From: Mariniflexile gromovii
GTDB taxonomy: Bacteria; Bacteroidota; Bacteroidia; Flavobacteriales; Flavobacteriaceae
Direction of reading: 5' to 3'
DNA: 64,000 nt
NCBI RefSeq assembly: GCF_017814435.1
Contig: NZ_JAGJCB010000004.1
Span: 274,911 to 338,910, forward strand
In this document: positions 25,982 through 34,689 of the stretch, one piece after another
Layout: every line of letters begins with the position of its first letter
Numbering within the stretch: position 1 is the stretch's first letter
Translations under genes and position numbers: made by a program
The notes under the pieces: model-generated
What the model was told of the DNA's origin: nothing
The model's database searches: none
What the model saw: the letters and a program-made list of their open reading frames with translations, nothing else

Positions 25982-26916
25982 TGTAATTGCTTACGCTCCT
26001 TCCAATAATCAAAGGGTTCAACACTAAAACTTTTTAAAAGCATAACATCTTCTTCACTTAAAACGAAAGTGTTTACTTTTAAATTTTCTTCTAACTGACT
26101 TATTGTACTCGCACCACTCAAAACCATACTTTCTGGAATGGTTGCATTACAAAACTGTAGCGCAATGGCATCTACACTCACAGCATATTTATTAGAAAGA
26201 CTTTCTAAAGCACTATAGAACATATCATACTTAGGGTAATTTTTGTTTCTAAAAATCCTGCCGTTTGCCAAAGCTTCTTTAACTATTAACTGTTTGCCAT
26301 TTTCTTTCAATTGAGTACGAATACCTAAAATACTTTGTTCTAAAATATTATAGGTACTCTGAAAGGTATCGAACAGTAACTCGCCTTCTACATGAACATC
26401 CAATGCTTTTTTAATAACCTCTACTTGGTTATCGCCCGTTGTGGAAATTCCAATTTTAATTTGATGTTCGTTCTTTAAAAAAGCCAACTGGTTTAACACT
26501 TCTGCATTTTCCAAAACCCCGGTTTCTAAGGTTGCGGAATGAATTTGATAGGTGGTTAAAAAAGGCAACAGCTTTTTGGATACCTGCCATTGTTCTTTTA
26601 ATTTCGAAATACTGTGTTCTTTCACTTCATGAACAGTGGCATTTTTATCAAAATTGGCAGTATAGGTATACCCCCATTTTGTCCCTACTTGAAGGCTTTT
26701 ATCATTTTTTGTCGCCAACCATTGAATCAACAAATCTTCGGCTAAACCGTAACCCGGCGCCGTATCAAAATACCGAACACCCAAATTGTAAGCTGCATCC
26801 AGCACTTTAAAACCATTGGCTTTAAGCTCGTTTACATCACTTTTTGCAATGGTATTGGTTCTTACGTTAATATAATGCGGTCTTCCTATGGCCGCCATTC
26901 CTAATCCTAAAGCCAT
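25972..26916 (-). CDS. Aldo/keto reductase
   Basis: An AKR-fold NAD(P)H-dependent oxidoreductase of 314 residues from MALGLGMAAIGRPHYIN. An upstream in-frame ATG at 26967 would overlap selO by 28 bp and adds unrelated residues. The catalytic tetrad is visible as Asp and Tyr in RYFDTAPGYG, Lys in QVGTKWGY and His in TYQIHSATLE. The substrate is unknown, but the placement between selO and msrA2 suggests a role in detoxifying carbonyls during oxidative stress (inference). Confidence 0.87.
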   Translation of the reverse strand: MALGLGMAAIGRPHYINVRTNTIAKSDVNELKANGFKVLDAAYNLGVRYFDTAPGYGLAEDLLIQWLATKNDKSLQVGTKWGYTYTANFDKNATVHEVKEHSISKLKEQWQVSKKLLPFLTTYQIHSATLETGVLENAEVLNQLAFLKNEHQIKIGISTTGDNQVEVIKKALDVHVEGELLFDTFQSTYNILEQSILGIRTQLKENGKQLIVKEALANGRIFRNKNYPKYDMFYSALESLSNKYAVSVDAIALQFCNATIPESMVLSGASTISQLEENLKVNTFVLSEEDVMLLKSFSVEPFDYWKERKQLQWN

Positions 26917-26939
26917 CTCTTTTTGATTAATCAAATTTT

Positions 26940-28505
26940 TTACGAACTGCACGACAGCATGGAACAACCTACTTTATGCCGTGCCCAATCCGGACGTTTA
27001 GCAAACCATTTTTCGTATTCGGGTTGTTCATCATATGGTTTTTTAAGCATTTGAAACAATTCGTCAATCAACTTATAATCGCCTTTATCGGCGTCATCAA
27101 TAGCTAATTGCGCCATATAATTCCTCAAAATATATTTCGGATTTACCCTGTTCATGTTTTCTTTCCTTACTTCGGAAGTTGTTTGTTCCTGTTCCAAACG
27201 CTTGGCATAACGTTGAAACCAAGTTTCCCATTTTTGCTGAATTTCCTCGGTTATTTCCGTTGAAACATAAAAAGCATCCTTGATAAGTTCTATAGATTCG
27301 GAAGGTTTTTCTATATTGAAATCGCTTAGTTTTCTAAAGAAAATGGTCATATCGGTTTCGGCAAGCAATAAATTATCTTCCAAATTCTGAATCAAAGAAG
27401 CGTCTAGCGCATCTTCAACTTCCAAACCTAATTTTGAACGCATCATGGCTAAAGACTTTGTTTCAAAATCTATTTTGTATTGGTCTAAAATAGCTTCTAA
27501 AGGCTCAGTTTCTTTAATTAAAGGGTATAAGGCATTGGCCAATTTGTATAAATTCCAAAGCCCAATATTAGGCTGATTCCCGAAACGGTACCGTTTATGT
27601 TGACGGTCGGTGGTATTTGGGGTCCAACCAAAATCAAAACCTTCTAGCCAACCGTAAGGTCCGTAATCGATGGTTAAACCTAAAATAGACATATTATCGG
27701 TATTCATAACGCCATGTACAAAACCAACACGTTGCCAGTGGATGATCATATCCAAAGTACGTTCAGAAACTTCACTAAAAAAAGCTAAATAGGTGTCTTT
27801 TGAAGGTTCGCCCAAATGACCAAAAAAATGTTTAATGGTATAATCCACTAAGGTTTTTAGTGTTTTAAAATCTTGTCTAGCTGCAAAAATTTCATAATTC
27901 CCGAAGCGCAAAAATGATGGCGCTACCCTACAAACAACCGCTCCTTTTTCATATTCGGGATTGCCATTGTACAACACATCGCGCAATACTTGGTCGCCAG
28001 TTAATGCCAACGATAAGGCTCGGGTAGTAGGCACACCTAAATGGTTCATGGCTTCGCTACACAAATACTCCCGAATGGATGAACGTAACACCGCCAACCC
28101 ATCGGCAGTTCTGGAATAGGGCGTTTCACCGGCACCTTTCAATTGAAGTGCCCAATGGTTGTTACCGTGTTCAACTTCTGCTAAATTAATAGCGCGACCA
28201 TCACCCAATTGTCCTGCCCAATTTCCAAATTGATGGCCACCATAACACATGGCATAAGGCTTCGTATTTGGCAAAACGGCGTTTCCTGTAAAGGTTTTCA
28301 AAAACGCTTCACTTTGGGCATCATCGTTTGAAAGCCCTAAATTATCTAACATGTTGGGCGACACGTGAATCATCTCGGGTTTTGCGGTTTTCTTTGGATT
28401 TACAAATGAAAAACAGGCTTTTTCAACCTGTCTTCTTGTGTTTTCTAAAACGCTATCTGCCGGTAATTCTTTATTAAAAGTATCTTTTATGTTTAAGTTC
28501 ATCAT
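26940..28505 (-). CDS. selO: Protein adenylyltransferase SelO
   Basis: 521 residues of the SelO/YdiU pseudokinase family, which transfers AMP to protein hydroxyls. LQLKGAGETPYSRTADG contains the conserved Lys, LRSSIREYLCSEAM the conserved Glu, and GVMNTDNMSILGLTIDYGP the Asn and metal-binding Asp. The C-terminus ends GCSMLSCSS, with Cys third from the end, the position of selenocysteine in animal SelO, and a second Cys five residues earlier, fitting a redox switch. Two adjacent ATGs are possible; either overlaps the msrA stop. Confidence 0.93.
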   Translation of the reverse strand: MMNLNIKDTFNKELPADSVLENTRRQVEKACFSFVNPKKTAKPEMIHVSPNMLDNLGLSNDDAQSEAFLKTFTGNAVLPNTKPYAMCYGGHQFGNWAGQLGDGRAINLAEVEHGNNHWALQLKGAGETPYSRTADGLAVLRSSIREYLCSEAMNHLGVPTTRALSLALTGDQVLRDVLYNGNPEYEKGAVVCRVAPSFLRFGNYEIFAARQDFKTLKTLVDYTIKHFFGHLGEPSKDTYLAFFSEVSERTLDMIIHWQRVGFVHGVMNTDNMSILGLTIDYGPYGWLEGFDFGWTPNTTDRQHKRYRFGNQPNIGLWNLYKLANALYPLIKETEPLEAILDQYKIDFETKSLAMMRSKLGLEVEDALDASLIQNLEDNLLLAETDMTIFFRKLSDFNIEKPSESIELIKDAFYVSTEITEEIQQKWETWFQRYAKRLEQEQTTSEVRKENMNRVNPKYILRNYMAQLAIDDADKGDYKLIDELFQMLKKPYDEQPEYEKWFAKRPDWARHKVGCSMLSCSS

Positions 28506-29041
28506 TTCAATCTATCTCCATACAATTTTCTAAGCTTCGACAACTTAGGCATAATTACAAAACTGCAATAACCCTGTTCTTTGTTATTTCTATAATAGTT
28601 TTGATGATAATCTTCAGCTTTATAGAATGTTTTTAAAGGACTTATTTCAGTCACAATAGGATCATCATAATACTCAGCCACTTTTTCAACCACTTTTTCA
28701 GCTATTTCCTTTTGATTTTCATCATGATAATAAATTACCGAACGGTATTGCGTACCTATATCGGCACCTTGTTTGTTCAAGGTTGTTGGATTGTGGGTGG
28801 TCATGAAAATGATTAAAATATCTTCATAAGAAATGATATCCGCATCAAAAGTGATTTGAACTACTTCGGCATGACCCGTTAAACCCGAACAAATTTCACG
28901 ATAGGTTGGATGCCCAGGCGCATTACCTCCAGAATAACCGGACACTACTTTTTCAACGCCTTTTAATTCTTGAAATACCGCTTCAGTACACCAAAAACAA
29001 CCACCACCAAAAGTGGCTATTTGCAAATTTTTATTTTCCAT
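28502..29041 (-). CDS. msrA: Peptide-methionine (S)-S-oxide reductase
   Basis: A canonical 179-residue MsrA: GGGCFWCTEAVF with the catalytic Cys, VSGYSGG, SGLTGHAEVVQI, and NKQGADIGTQYRSVIYY. It repairs methionine-S-sulfoxide in proteins. The gene abuts msrB (1-bp overlap at 29041) and overlaps the selO start (ATGA arrangement), so the three are translationally coupled. Confidence 0.95.
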   Translation of the reverse strand: MENKNLQIATFGGGCFWCTEAVFQELKGVEKVVSGYSGGNAPGHPTYREICSGLTGHAEVVQITFDADIISYEDILIIFMTTHNPTTLNKQGADIGTQYRSVIYYHDENQKEIAEKVVEKVAEYYDDPIVTEISPLKTFYKAEDYHQNYYRNNKEQGYCSFVIMPKLSKLRKLYGDRLK

Positions 29042-29499
29042 TATTTAACGTCCCTTTCTGTTTCCAATACCATGGATTCCGAATTAATACAATAGCGCAA
29101 CCCACTAGGCTCAGGCCCATCAGGAAATACGTGCCCTAAATGCGCATCGCAGGTATTGCACATCACTTCTACCCTTACCATTCCATAGGCGGTATCTCTT
29201 TCATACTTTATAGCATTTGGCTTAATAGGTTGCGTAAAACTAGGCCAACCAGTACCAGATTCAAACTTAATTGTTGAATCGAACAGTGGTGTATTACAAC
29301 ATACACAATTGTACTTACCTGCTTCATGAATGGTACAAAGCGCACCACTATGCGGGCGCTCCGTTCCTTTATGTCTTGTAATTCTAAACTGTTCTGGGGT
29401 TAATATGTTTCTCCATTCAGCATCGGTTTTTTCAACACGTTTATCTGGAGTTAGATTTCCTTTTACGGAAAAGTTGATGACATCTTTCCAAGTGAGCAT
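29041..29499 (-). CDS. msrB: Peptide-methionine (R)-S-oxide reductase
   Basis: A 152-residue MsrB. Two CxxC zinc sites (CVCC and CNTC), the SGTGWPSF motif and RYCINS with the catalytic Cys are all present. It repairs the R-epimer of methionine sulfoxide, complementary to MsrA. It is the first gene of the leftward operon msrB-msrA-selO-AKR-msrA2. No signal peptide is seen, so it acts in the cytoplasm. Confidence 0.95.
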   Translation of the reverse strand: MLTWKDVINFSVKGNLTPDKRVEKTDAEWRNILTPEQFRITRHKGTERPHSGALCTIHEAGKYNCVCCNTPLFDSTIKFESGTGWPSFTQPIKPNAIKYERDTAYGMVRVEVMCNTCDAHLGHVFPDGPEPSGLRYCINSESMVLETERDVK

Positions 29500-29618
29500 A
29501 TGAATGTTTTCCTTTCTTTAATTAATATTTATCTTCTATTGAAGTCAAAGTTCAGTCGTCAAATAAGTGATTTACTTTCAAAACCAATTGTTTTAAAAAT
29601 TCAACTTCTGAAAAATAA

Positions 29619-29652
29619 AAAACCATCAAAAAGTAAATTTTGATGGTTTAAA
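29619..29652. terminator. Bidirectional terminator between symporter and msrB operon
   Basis: Arms AAACCATCAAAA and TTTTGATGGTTT with a short loop and flanking A/T runs. It lies downstream of the leftward symporter and upstream of msrB, insulating the two. Confidence 0.7.
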
Positions 29653-29729
29653 TTTAAGATTATTTTAATTAAGAAGCTAAAACCCTGAATTGTTTCAATT
29701 CAAGAAACTTTTATTGGGATAAAATTGGC

Positions 29730-31301
29730 TTACGATAAATAAATATAAAGTCCTATAACTGCAGCAACAACTGTATATCCAACGGGTTTTAAATATATCC
29801 AGTTTGTAATATCCACTTGTTTGGTATATTCCTGTTCGTAATCTGTTGCTCTTGGATAAAATTTACTTACAACAAACATGATGATGATAGTTAACACAAA
29901 CAAAACACCCATGAGATGCAAGAAGTGCATATCGGGCTTAATCACATATAAAGTAACTAAATAAGTAACGGCACTAAACAAAATAGAGATATTTGCTGCT
30001 TTAGCTGAAACCCGTTTAGAGAATATCCCAACTAATATAATAGCTAAAATAGGCACACTGTGCGTACCGTTTAATTGTTGTAAATATGTAAAAATACCAC
30101 CTTGAACACCATATAATAGCGGCGCTATAGCCATAGAGAATATTGCTAGAACGATACCGAAAATTTTACCCGCTTTTACAACTTGTTTTTCCGAAGCGTC
30201 TTTATTGACATATTCTTTATAAAAATCCAAACCAAATAGTGTAACCGAACTATTTAAAGCACTATTGAACGAGCTTAAAATAGCTCCAAAAAGTACCGCT
30301 GCAAAGAAACCAATAAATGCAATTGGCAATACTGCTTTTACTACCATTGGGTATGCTTCATCTGGATTTGCTAAATCACCATTAAAAATATAAAATGCAA
30401 TAATACCTGGGAGCACTACAATAAATGGCCCTAATATTTTTATGAATGCCGCCAACAAAAGACCTTTTTGACCTTCTTTTAAATTTTTAGCACCAAGCGC
30501 TCTTTGAATAATGGCTTGATTGGTTCCCCAATAATAGAAATTCACAATAATCATTCCCGTAAAAAGTGTCCAAAATGGCACATCAGAACCAGGCCCTCCT
30601 ATAATATCAAATTTTTCAGGAAGCTTTGTTACCAATCTATCTAAGCCAGTAAACACATTGCCATCTCCAATTTTCATTAAACCAAAGATTGGAATTAAAG
30701 AGCCTCCTATAATTAACCCTACCGCATTAATAGAGTCGGATACCGCAACCGCTTTCAAGCCACCAAAAATAGCATAGATACTTCCTATGATTCCTATAGA
30801 CCAAACGGTTATCCAAAGTGTAGTTTCTGGACCAGTGCCTAACATCTCCGGAATTTCAAACATGGTATTTATAGCCAATGCACCAGAATATAACACGGTG
30901 GGCAGCATAGAAATAGCATAGCCTAACAAAAACAATAACGACACAATGGTTTTTGTACTTTTACCATAGCGATTTTCCAGAAATTGAGGTATGGTTGCAA
31001 TACCACTCTTTAGGTACTTAGGCAACAAAACAAAAGCCGTAAAAACCATGGCTATGGCAGCTAAAACCTCATAAGCCATAATTGGGATACCATCTCTGAA
31101 TGACACACCATTCATACCTACAATTTGTTCGGTAGATAAATTAGTTAATAATAATGATCCTGCAATAACGGGGCCTGTTAAACTTCTTCCCCCTAAGAAA
31201 TAGCCATCAGACGAATTCTCATCCGTTTTTCGTGTAGACCACCAAGCAATTACAGCTACAAGTAAAGTGAATGCAGCAAAAGATAAAATACCCATATTCA
31301 A
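29730..31301 (-). CDS. Sodium:solute symporter (SSS/SGLT-like)
   Basis: 523 residues with about 13-14 membrane helices. Family features are LLLTNLSTEQIVGMNG in helix 1/2, the GYAISMLPTVLYSGALAIN region and NFYYWGTNQAIIQRALGAKNLKEGQKG, as in SGLT-type sugar transporters. It probably takes up a sugar with Na+; the neighbouring aldolase, transketolase and beta-galactosidase genes are compatible with a hexose or pentose. It is followed by a terminator and separated from the upstream aldolase by a long hairpin. Confidence 0.87.
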   Translation of the reverse strand: MNMGILSFAAFTLLVAVIAWWSTRKTDENSSDGYFLGGRSLTGPVIAGSLLLTNLSTEQIVGMNGVSFRDGIPIMAYEVLAAIAMVFTAFVLLPKYLKSGIATIPQFLENRYGKSTKTIVSLLFLLGYAISMLPTVLYSGALAINTMFEIPEMLGTGPETTLWITVWSIGIIGSIYAIFGGLKAVAVSDSINAVGLIIGGSLIPIFGLMKIGDGNVFTGLDRLVTKLPEKFDIIGGPGSDVPFWTLFTGMIIVNFYYWGTNQAIIQRALGAKNLKEGQKGLLLAAFIKILGPFIVVLPGIIAFYIFNGDLANPDEAYPMVVKAVLPIAFIGFFAAVLFGAILSSFNSALNSSVTLFGLDFYKEYVNKDASEKQVVKAGKIFGIVLAIFSMAIAPLLYGVQGGIFTYLQQLNGTHSVPILAIILVGIFSKRVSAKAANISILFSAVTYLVTLYVIKPDMHFLHLMGVLFVLTIIIMFVVSKFYPRATDYEQEYTKQVDITNWIYLKPVGYTVVAAVIGLYIYLS

Positions 31302-31572
31302 TAAATTTAATTAGTTTTAAGTTAGTATTTGGTTTTAATTGGACGTTTTAAAAGCATCATTCTGCCTTCAATACAATTTGGAAAGCTTTAATGTGACACT
31401 AATAACTCGCAATATAAACATCTTTCATTATTGTTTACACAATGAAAACAAAAAATTAAAATGATTGGTTTAAATAAAAATAAAAACGAACGATTCCTAT
31501 TCACACAAAACCAAGCAGTTCCTAAACCCTAGCTATTTATTATCTCAATTAACTTAAAATAAGATTTAAAGG
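31302..31572. other. Intergenic region upstream of the symporter
   Basis: AT-rich, without a convincing frame. It should hold the symporter promoter. I could not assign a -33/-7 pair with confidence. Confidence 0.4.
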
Positions 31573-31631
31573 CATAAAAAAATCTATAATTTTAACAAGT
31601 CCTTTTAAAACTTTATTAAAATTATAGATTT
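31573..31631 (-). terminator. Long AT-rich hairpin terminator after the transaldolase-like gene
   Basis: A perfect 16-bp inverted repeat, AAATCTATAATTTTAA at 31580-31595 and its complement at 31616-31631. The 20-nt loop can pair further (AAGT/ACTT). On the minus strand it is followed by a run of seven T. It lies 23 bp downstream of the aldolase stop. Confidence 0.7.
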
Positions 31632-31653
31632 AGTATTCTATTAAATTTTAGGC

Positions 31654-32310
31654 TTATTTATTCCCCTTTTGGTAATCGGCCAAGAACTGAGCGAGACCAC
31701 TATCGGTTAAAGGATGTTTTAACAAACCTTTGATGGCTGATAAAGGCCCCGTCATAACATCAGACCCTAACTTGGCACAATCGATAATATGCATGGTGTG
31801 ACGTACTGATGCTGCCAAAATTTGAGTTTGGAAACCGTAGTTATCATAGATTAATCGGATTTCTGAGATTAGGTTCAATCCATCGGTAGAAATATCATCC
31901 AATCTTCCAATAAATGGAGACACATAGGTAGCTCCTGCCTTGGCTGCCAATAATGCTTGACCTGGAGAGAACACCAACGTTACATTGGTTCTAATACCTT
32001 TATCTGAAAAATATTTACATGCTTTAATACCATCGGCAATTAATGGTAATTTCACCACGATTTGTGGGTGTAAAGCCGCTAAAGCTTCACCTTCTTTTAC
32101 CATACCTTCAAAATCGGTTGAGATAACTTCTGCACTTACGTCACCTTCTACTAAATCGCATATTTTTTTGTAGTGCGCAATAATATTATCAGTTCCTGTA
32201 ATGCCTTCTTTTGCCATTAACGATGGGTTTGTGGTAACACCATCTAAAACTCCCAATGCTTGCGCTTCTGCGATATCATTTAGGTTTGCTGTATCAATAA
32301 AAAATTTCAT
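31654..32310 (-). CDS. Transaldolase / fructose-6-phosphate aldolase family protein
   Basis: A 218-residue short-type transaldolase (TalC/FSA size). [10 protein letters not shown] at the start, [13 protein letters not shown], and VVKLPL with the Schiff-base Lys; SPFIGRLDD follows. It either transfers dihydroxyacetone units in the pentose phosphate pathway or cleaves fructose 6-phosphate. The adjoining transketolase favours the transaldolase role. The gene starts 10 bp after the transketolase stop, so they share a transcript. Confidence 0.9.
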   Translation of the reverse strand: MKFFIDTANLNDIAEAQALGVLDGVTTNPSLMAKEGITGTDNIIAHYKKICDLVEGDVSAEVISTDFEGMVKEGEALAALHPQIVVKLPLIADGIKACKYFSDKGIRTNVTLVFSPGQALLAAKAGATYVSPFIGRLDDISTDGLNLISEIRLIYDNYGFQTQILAASVRHTMHIIDCAKLGSDVMTGPLSAIKGLLKHPLTDSGLAQFLADYQKGNK

Positions 32311-32320
32311 AATTATATTT

Positions 32321-34357
32321 TTATACTGTTTTTAAATATTCCAATACTTGTTGGCTTACTTTTTCGCCTGTAAAGCCGAATTTATCGTCCAATACATTGG
32401 CAGGTGCCGAATATCCAAAATGCTCCAATCCGAACACTTTTCCATTCTCTCCCACAAGTCCTTCTAAATTTACTGGTAAACCTGCCGTTAAACCAAATAA
32501 TGGTTTGTTTTTAGGAATTACCGCGTTTTGATACTCTTTTGATTGTAATCTGAATACCCCTTCTGAAATAATTGAAGCGATATTTACCTTCAATCCGTTT
32601 TGGGTTTCTAAAATTTCAGCGGCAGCAAATAATGTTGCTACTTCCGATCCGTTTGCGATTAAAACCACATCTGGATTTTCAACTTCCTTCACTAAATACC
32701 CACCTTTTTCAGCAGCTAAGGCATCACTGTATCTTGAAGCTCCTTTTGCTGGTAAATCTTTAATATTTTGTCTAGAAAGGATCAAACCAGTTGGAGTGTT
32801 TTTGTTTTCCAAAGCCATTTTCCAAGCAACACTTGTTTCAGCTGAATCTGCAGGACGTAACGCCATAAAACTTGGTCTGCCACTGTGGTTTTTCAATTTT
32901 TCCAACAAACGGATTTGAGCTTCTTGCTCTACAGGTTGGTGTGTTGGTCCGTCTTCACCTACTCTAAAGGCATCGTGCGTCCAAACGTATTTCACGCCTA
33001 ATTCTTGAATACCGCTCAAACGAATGGCTGGTTTCATATAATCTGAAAACACAAAGAATGTTGCTACTACGGGAATAATCCCTCCGTGCAGCGCCAAACC
33101 ATTTGCGATACATGCCATGGTTAATTCGGCAACACCTGCTTGCAAGAAAGAACCACTAAAGTCCCCTTTTTGAAGTGCCTGTGTTTTCTTTAAGAAACCA
33201 TCCGTTTTATCAGAGTTCGATAAATCGGCAGAAGACACAATCATGTTTTCCACTTTTCCAGCTAAATAACCCAATACACCTGAAGATGCTGCTCTTGATG
33301 CTAAACCTGCTTTATGTTCGATGGATTCAAAATCCAGTTCTGGCAATTCTCCTGACAAGAAGAAATCCAATTTATCTGAAAGTTCTTTATTTGAAGCTTT
33401 CCAAGAAGCAATTTCTGCTTTCTTTTCGGCCGCTTTTGCTGTTTTAGCTTTTATAACATCTTTATAGAATGCCTCAACCTCTGGATAAATATCGAATGGG
33501 CTTTCAGGATTTGCACCCAAGTTCAATAAGGTTTTGGTATAATCCGCACCGGTATGTCCAATGGGTTGTCCGTGCAGTTCACAATGTCCTTCAAACATAC
33601 TACCATCTGCCGCAACGGCACCTTTACCCATAATGGTTTTACCAACGATCAGCGTTGGTTTTTCGGTTTCGTTATTGGCATCGGTTAATGCTTTTCTTAT
33701 TTCGTCGTGGTTGTGCGCATCTATTGTAACTACCTTCCAACCCCATGCTTCGTATTTCATGGCGGTATCTTCACTGGTTACTTCATCGGTAGAAGTTGAC
33801 AATTGGATATCGTTGGAATCAAAAAACATAATAAAATTGCTCAACCCTAAATGGCCCGCAATTCTTCCTGCTCCCTGTGAAATTTCTTCTTGGATACCTC
33901 CATCGGAAATAAAACCGTATATTTTATGGTTCATCCAATCTCCAAAACGGGCCTGTAAAAATTTGGCTCCTATTGCTGCTCCAACACCCATAGTATGTCC
34001 TTGCCCTAATGGCCCCGACGTATTTTCTATACCTCGTTTAACATCTACTTCTGGATGCCCTGGTGTGATGGATCCCCATTGTCTAAAATTAGCAACATCA
34101 TCTTTTGCATAGTTCCCTAAAAGATAATACTGAGCGTACATTAAGGTAGATAAGTGACCTGCATCCATGAAAAAACGGTCTCTAAAAGGCCATTCCATAT
34201 CGGTTGGATCGAAATTGAAGAACTCGGAGTATAAGATGTGCATAAAATCTGCACCGCCCATTGGGCCTCCTGGGTGTCCTGAATTCGCTTTTTCTACCAT
34301 CGCCACAGCTAATGCTCTAATATTATCTGCTGCCTGTTGATCTAATTTTTTGTTCAT
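32321..34357 (-). CDS. tkt: Transketolase
   Basis: A 678-residue single-chain transketolase. The thiamine diphosphate motif is present as [19 protein letters not shown]...FDSNDIQLS, the phosphate-binding [12 protein letters not shown] is near the N-terminus, and [20 protein letters not shown] is the Pyr-domain signature with the catalytic Glu. It exchanges two-carbon units between ketose and aldose phosphates, coupling with the neighbouring transaldolase-like enzyme. Confidence 0.95.
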   Translation of the reverse strand: MNKKLDQQAADNIRALAVAMVEKANSGHPGGPMGGADFMHILYSEFFNFDPTDMEWPFRDRFFMDAGHLSTLMYAQYYLLGNYAKDDVANFRQWGSITPGHPEVDVKRGIENTSGPLGQGHTMGVGAAIGAKFLQARFGDWMNHKIYGFISDGGIQEEISQGAGRIAGHLGLSNFIMFFDSNDIQLSTSTDEVTSEDTAMKYEAWGWKVVTIDAHNHDEIRKALTDANNETEKPTLIVGKTIMGKGAVAADGSMFEGHCELHGQPIGHTGADYTKTLLNLGANPESPFDIYPEVEAFYKDVIKAKTAKAAEKKAEIASWKASNKELSDKLDFFLSGELPELDFESIEHKAGLASRAASSGVLGYLAGKVENMIVSSADLSNSDKTDGFLKKTQALQKGDFSGSFLQAGVAELTMACIANGLALHGGIIPVVATFFVFSDYMKPAIRLSGIQELGVKYVWTHDAFRVGEDGPTHQPVEQEAQIRLLEKLKNHSGRPSFMALRPADSAETSVAWKMALENKNTPTGLILSRQNIKDLPAKGASRYSDALAAEKGGYLVKEVENPDVVLIANGSEVATLFAAAEILETQNGLKVNIASIISEGVFRLQSKEYQNAVIPKNKPLFGLTAGLPVNLEGLVGENGKVFGLEHFGYSAPANVLDDKFGFTGEKVSQQVLEYLKTV

Positions 34358-34689
34358 TTTTTAATAGTGGTTAATTAAAATAACCAGAAATTTAATTCGT
34401 ATTATTTGTGTTTTTTAAATCGGTTCACAAAACTAAAACATTTTATCTAAAACCACTTATCAAAAAGACGATATTATGTATTAAATATGAGTTATGTATG
34501 AGCTTGTCAATATTTTATAACTATTTAGGATGTAAGGTTTTATTGAAGATTATTCAATTTAAGTAATTATTAAAACAATTACATGGATTTATGAAGCTAT
34601 GTGAAGTAACCATTAATTATGGAAAAAGCTAAAATTTATGCAACAGCTAAACTAAAATTCACCTGTTTTTTAAAAGACTGAATTTTATA
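34358..34689. other. Intergenic gap between galB and tkt
   Basis: AT-rich; no open frame or RNA gene recognised. A short inverted repeat (TGGTTA...TAACCA near 34369-34391) lies just upstream of tkt. Presumably it holds the tkt promoter. Confidence 0.4.

Noticed and set aside
27900..28160. Degenerate SelO active site (ADGLAVLRSS instead of DGRAVLRSS)
   Set aside because: The other catalytic residues are intact, and I recall DGL variants as common in Bacteroidota SelO proteins.
33561..34112. 183-codon rightward open frame inside the transketolase gene
   Set aside because: It lies entirely antisense to a clear transketolase. Its length follows from codon bias, and the predicted protein has no family features.
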